A stretch of DNA of 64,000 nt from NCBI GenBank assembly GCA_029204225.1, contig CM055096.1, forward strand, positions 30,139,003 to 30,203,002. The letters run 5' to 3'. Source of the DNA: Diphasiastrum complanatum. Lineage: Eukaryota; Streptophyta; Lycopodiopsida; Lycopodiales; Lycopodiaceae. Position 1 is the first letter of the stretch, and each line of letters begins with the position of its first letter. Positions 60,367 to 64,000 of this stretch are shown one piece after another. Under the pieces are notes generated by a model. The model made no database searches and was not told where the DNA came from. It worked only from the letters and a program-made list of their open reading frames with translations. The translations under genes were made by a program, and so were the position numbers.

Positions 60367-60854
60367 CAGATCAACGTTTGAATGAAACGATTAGGGGGAG
60401 GAAGGGGCTCCCCGTAACCAAGATCAACAGCATCCTGAAACCAACCTGAGGACTAAACCATGAAAAAAAGCCTATGTTAGCCTACGAATCCATGTAAGGT
60501 AAAGGTTTGATACTATCCCGACCAAAGGATAGTTGGATTTAAACCACAAGGATGCATAGAGAGAGATTAACGACACATAGCTCCTCTTGCCAAAGCAAGA
60601 CCAAACCTTTTGAAACCTTCATTCATAACCCAACAAGGTAAAACATAGCTAAAAGCATACAGTACTTCAAAAGAAAAGCACTGTAAAACGAAACAAATTT
60701 CAAGACATCCAGCTGGTACCTGCCACCAGCCCACCACACAAAACCGCACGAGTTAGCACAGTGAGGAAGACAGGTGTCAACGCTGAATGTCAGTTGTTAT
60801 CCATGTCCAAAATAAGTTTAGCAGCTTAACAGCTTAAAATATTTGATGAAAAAA
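60367..60854. other. PLE upstream region, nothing recognised
   Basis: Between the first visible PLE codons and the right direct repeat. A minus-strand ORF at 60567-60749 is not recognisable. Confidence 0.3.
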
Positions 60855-62064
60855 TGTAGTCCAATCTTTTCTATGTACAATGTGATTAATAGCGATAGGC
60901 TTTCCCATATTATTACCATATCAGGGCATTACGCCATTCTGATTAGTTTTATGGTACTGATTCGTATCAATTTATAAAGTTAAAGCATATGTATTTGAAA
61001 AATAACTGTGCTATATAGGTTGCGATTTGCAAACGAGAGATAGCGTGGATCAGTACTCAAATATGGGGCAAATCCATGCCATGCCAATACCTGAACCCAT
61101 AATAGGTAAAGTACCATTCTCAAAACTCTTGAGCATATCCATGCTTTCCAAGAGCATGCCAGCTACCGCCCAGTTTAATAAATTTTAAATACCGATCGTG
61201 TCTTAAAAAACAATACAACAATACCTGCATGTGGTCATAATAGCCAACTATTTTACCCTAACACTTGCAATAGGATTAGGGCAAATCCATGCCATACCAA
61301 TCCCTACTAGTGTAGCGATTTCTTGCACAAATCCATGCACATTAAGGGTGCCTAGGTTATTATTACTTGTGTTATTGTTCATAACCTTTATTAATGGGAA
61401 AAGAAAACAGGAAAGTCATCATGTGTAGCCAAAGTTACTTATGCATGTTTTCAGTGCGAAACAAAAGAAATAAGTAAAATAGTTTTCGTCATCCTGCTAT
61501 AGGTACAAACCAGAACCTTTCCCTATCACCATACACCATTACCGCATTGTAAACCAGTGCACGAAGCGAAGTGTTGCAATACTAACCTGAATAGATGTCA
61601 CATACGAATCTTGTGAGGAAGTCATGTTTGTTTACGAAAGTCGTTTCCTTCAAAGAGTGATAATAAGCGATTCTCGAGTCTAGTTAAAGCCATAACAGTG
61701 ATAGCATAAAAAGCCATGCCAATCAAGATACATCTACGTATGAAACGAAGTATCTGCTTATGTTTAAGCAAAGAGAGCATAAGCAAACCCATATCTTATC
61801 ATTTGGTCTCTTCATGAAGATGCTAGTCATAACACATACTTGTATGAGAGCGTATTCCGAATCCGGCAATGGAATCGGGATGCAATATTTCAGTATAGAA
61901 GTCGTTGTGAAGAAAGAGACATATGGCATTGTTTATCATTGCATGCACTCAACATATCTTAAACCATAAGTCACAAAGTGATTGACCAACTTTCAGAATG
62001 TAGTAGTTCGCTGTCTACCAGCGCTGAACCATCAGTAGTATTGAAGAGACAGATCTGTACGTAT
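60855..62064. repeat. Long direct repeat, right copy (possible PLE pseudo-LTR)
   Basis: About 1.21 kb, starting TGTAGTCCAATCTT like the left copy; includes an extra 140-bp segment (61390-61550). It ends at 62064 where the LTR beginning TGTTATGG starts, so its true end may be cut. Confidence 0.9.
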
Positions 62065-63058
62065 TGTTATGGTTTAAGTTTGATCAATTTCACCATGTAT
62101 TTTAGTGCCACTCAATTTTAATTTGCGTTTTTTTCTCTCAAAGTTTAAATAGGCTTACCAAGTTTGCAAACATTATAAAAATTTATTGTAAAGGTTTCAA
62201 AACCTTGAGTAGGCCCATAAGTTGTACATGGGACCCTAGGGGGCAATTTTACATGCTACCAACTATATGTTGGAACTATATGAATTTTCTTATGTTGTAG
62301 GAGGGTGCATTTTTCCTATATAGGAAACTTGTGGACCAAGGCAAATCATTGCATGAAGAGGGCAAGTGCATGCTTAGCATGTGGGACACCTATTTCACCT
62401 ACTTTTGACACTTGGAAGCCATGTACATCACATATCATTTGTTTCCAATCTATAAATGATACTTCCGCCTCCTCCTAGATGGGCGCACTTTTGGAGAGAG
62501 AGAGATTTCTTCTCACATATGCTCTTGTGATTTGTTTTTTGTGGTAGAATCTCTTGCTAATTAATGCTAGTGTAATGCTATCCTAGATTGGTGTAGTTAC
62601 GGACTACAGGATACAGGCCTACTGGGCTACTCTGCATATATTCCGCAAGCCTCTTTACATTTACTATTGGTTATGTATATTTCTGGTTACGCATTTTATA
62701 TTAGTCATGTACAGGCCCCAGAGCCTTTTTATATGCTTATGACCCGCACTGGGTCCTTTTTTATGACATTGATTGGCCTTGGGCCCTTATTATATGGTTA
62801 TATGTGGAGTGGGGGCCCGTAGGAGGGCGCACTATTTTCCCTCCACATTTTGCCTCCCTTTACTTTTGAATTCCTATTTTAGGGTTCATTGGTAGGGTAT
62901 TTATAGGGGCATTTGTACACTCATTTTTCAGATTATTGATTGGTATTGCTTGGGCTCTTCGTGGGAGAACCTATTGTCTTGTCTATTGCTTGTAGGGCTT
63001 TAGTCTGTTGCTGTCTTTTATGCTTCATTGATTCAACACTTGAGATTTTGATCATAAC
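62065..63058 (+). mobile_element. LTR of about 994 bp with primer binding site
   Basis: Starts TGTTATGG and ends CATAAC, an inverted terminal match, followed by TGGGTATCAGAGC (63059-63071), a one-base-insertion variant of the initiator-tRNA site. Contains GTAGGAGGG(C/T)GCA twice (62298 and 62820) and TATTTATAGGGGC near 62900 as a possible TATA box. Confidence 0.75.
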
Positions 63059-63071
63059 TGGGTATCAGAGC

Positions 63072-64000
63072 ACTTTCCTTAGAAATTCTTGCTCCACTTT
63101 AACTATGTTTGAAACCTCTATAGATACAATTCTTTTCTCTCGCCCACGTAGACTGTTGAACTTTGTCAGCCCATGACATAGTTTCCTCTTTATATCGTTA
63201 CACTTCCGATTGTAGTGAGACTAGTTGGTCATGAATTTCAAGCAGTCCCAGGGATTTTGGCCTATATCATGTTCAGCTTGTTCTGCATCATTTGACCCTC
63301 AGTGTTTGGACCTCGTACTTCTAGTCACAGCTCTTGATTGCTATCTTGAAGTTTGTCTCTTTTGCTAGCCAGCATCCAATGATTTTGCTCTATTCTTTCA
63401 ATCTTGTCAGCCAACAAAAACTACTGTTGTTACAGCTTAGCAAATTCTGAGCTATATATTTTTGGAGTCTTGGGCCGACATGGAGTAGTGTTGATCATTC
63501 TTTTCTTTGAGTTTAGACCTTCCATGAGCTTGGAATCTTAGCTGGTAGATGTTACATCAGCCGGCTATAAACCAATTGCATTACAAGATGGAAAGAAAAG
63601 TTACACAAAAGAGAAACTAAGTTAGAGAGGCAAAAATTCTTGGTGTTTAATTGGAGAGCTAAATATTGGCACCGGGTGGGCTTGCATTAAATACTAAATC
63701 CAAAAACCAGTTTAGAATAAAACTGTTTAGAAGGAGAAAAAGAAAGGGCTAAGGTAGAGATAGATATGAGAAAGGGAGAAAGAAAGAGAAGGAAAAAAGA
63801 GTTTTTTTTTTTTTGGGGGGGGAGGGGCTAGCTGCTGTGCAAGCAGCAAGGGAGATCAATGCGGAAGAGAGGAGGCTAGTGGGGGGGAGGGAGAGCGATG
63901 AGGTCCTTTGAGCCTGATAGAGAGATGCTTAAAATTTGCTTGGGTTAAAGTTTCTTCTGTGAGGGTATGCTTCACCTCTTCATGTTGTTCACAATAGAAA
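63072..64000 (+). other. Leader of the LTR element, no gag within the window
   Basis: No recognisable ORF. A T/G homopolymer run (TTTTTTTTTTTTTT GGGGGGGG) lies at 63802-63824. Confidence 0.35.

Overview
The window is a repeat-rich stretch of a large plant nuclear genome. It carries one recognisable host gene, spread across roughly 20 kb and crossed by transposable elements. Exons at 32960, 45592, 47126, 51427, 51783 and 52132 (plus strand) join in consistent phase. They encode pieces that resemble IFT54 (TRAF3IP1/MIP-T3), an intraflagellar-transport subunit. Because IFT genes are absent from conifers and flowering plants but kept in plants with flagellated sperm, and because introns of up to 12.6 kb suggest a big genome, a fern (or another free-sporing plant, cycad or Ginkgo) is the best guess. 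This is inference; no species marker was seen.

Layout. 1-930: fossil Ty3/gypsy RT-RNase H (+). 964-5070: decayed minus-strand gypsy with LTRs, PBS and PPT, and a nested solo LTR. 5071-11268: three LINE copies, head to tail on the minus strand, separated by (GA)n tracts. 11340-15860: gypsy family A (+). 15861-16356: gag fragment of another gypsy. 16357-22740: LTR element with copia-like gag and gypsy pol, interrupted by a 1.08-kb solo LTR with a 5-bp target duplication. 22850-25601: LINE pieces between (GA)n tracts. 26740-30430: LINE and gypsy relics, including a head-to-head rearranged gypsy. 30664-32959: unassigned repeats. 32960-52577: the IFT54-like gene, whose introns hold two inverted gypsy-A copies, a further LTR, a LINE 3' end, a two-part satellite, a duplicated integrase relic and a 455-bp solo LTR; a MITE-like foldback sits at the apparent 3' end. 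54640-56154: two opposed LINE fragments. 56155-62064: a Penelope-like element (PLE, minus strand) between long direct repeats. 62065-63058: a 1-kb LTR with a PBS.

The most interesting pattern is the LINE family. Its 3' ends carry a conserved hairpin and AATAAA-like end that runs straight into (TC)n on the coding strand, and three truncated 5' ends also abut (GA)n/(TC)n. This fits insertion into TC microsatellites. The PLE also ends at a (TC)n(AC)n tract. Almost all transposon reading frames are broken, so most are listed as pseudogenes or mobile elements. I found no rRNA, CRISPR or bacterial features.
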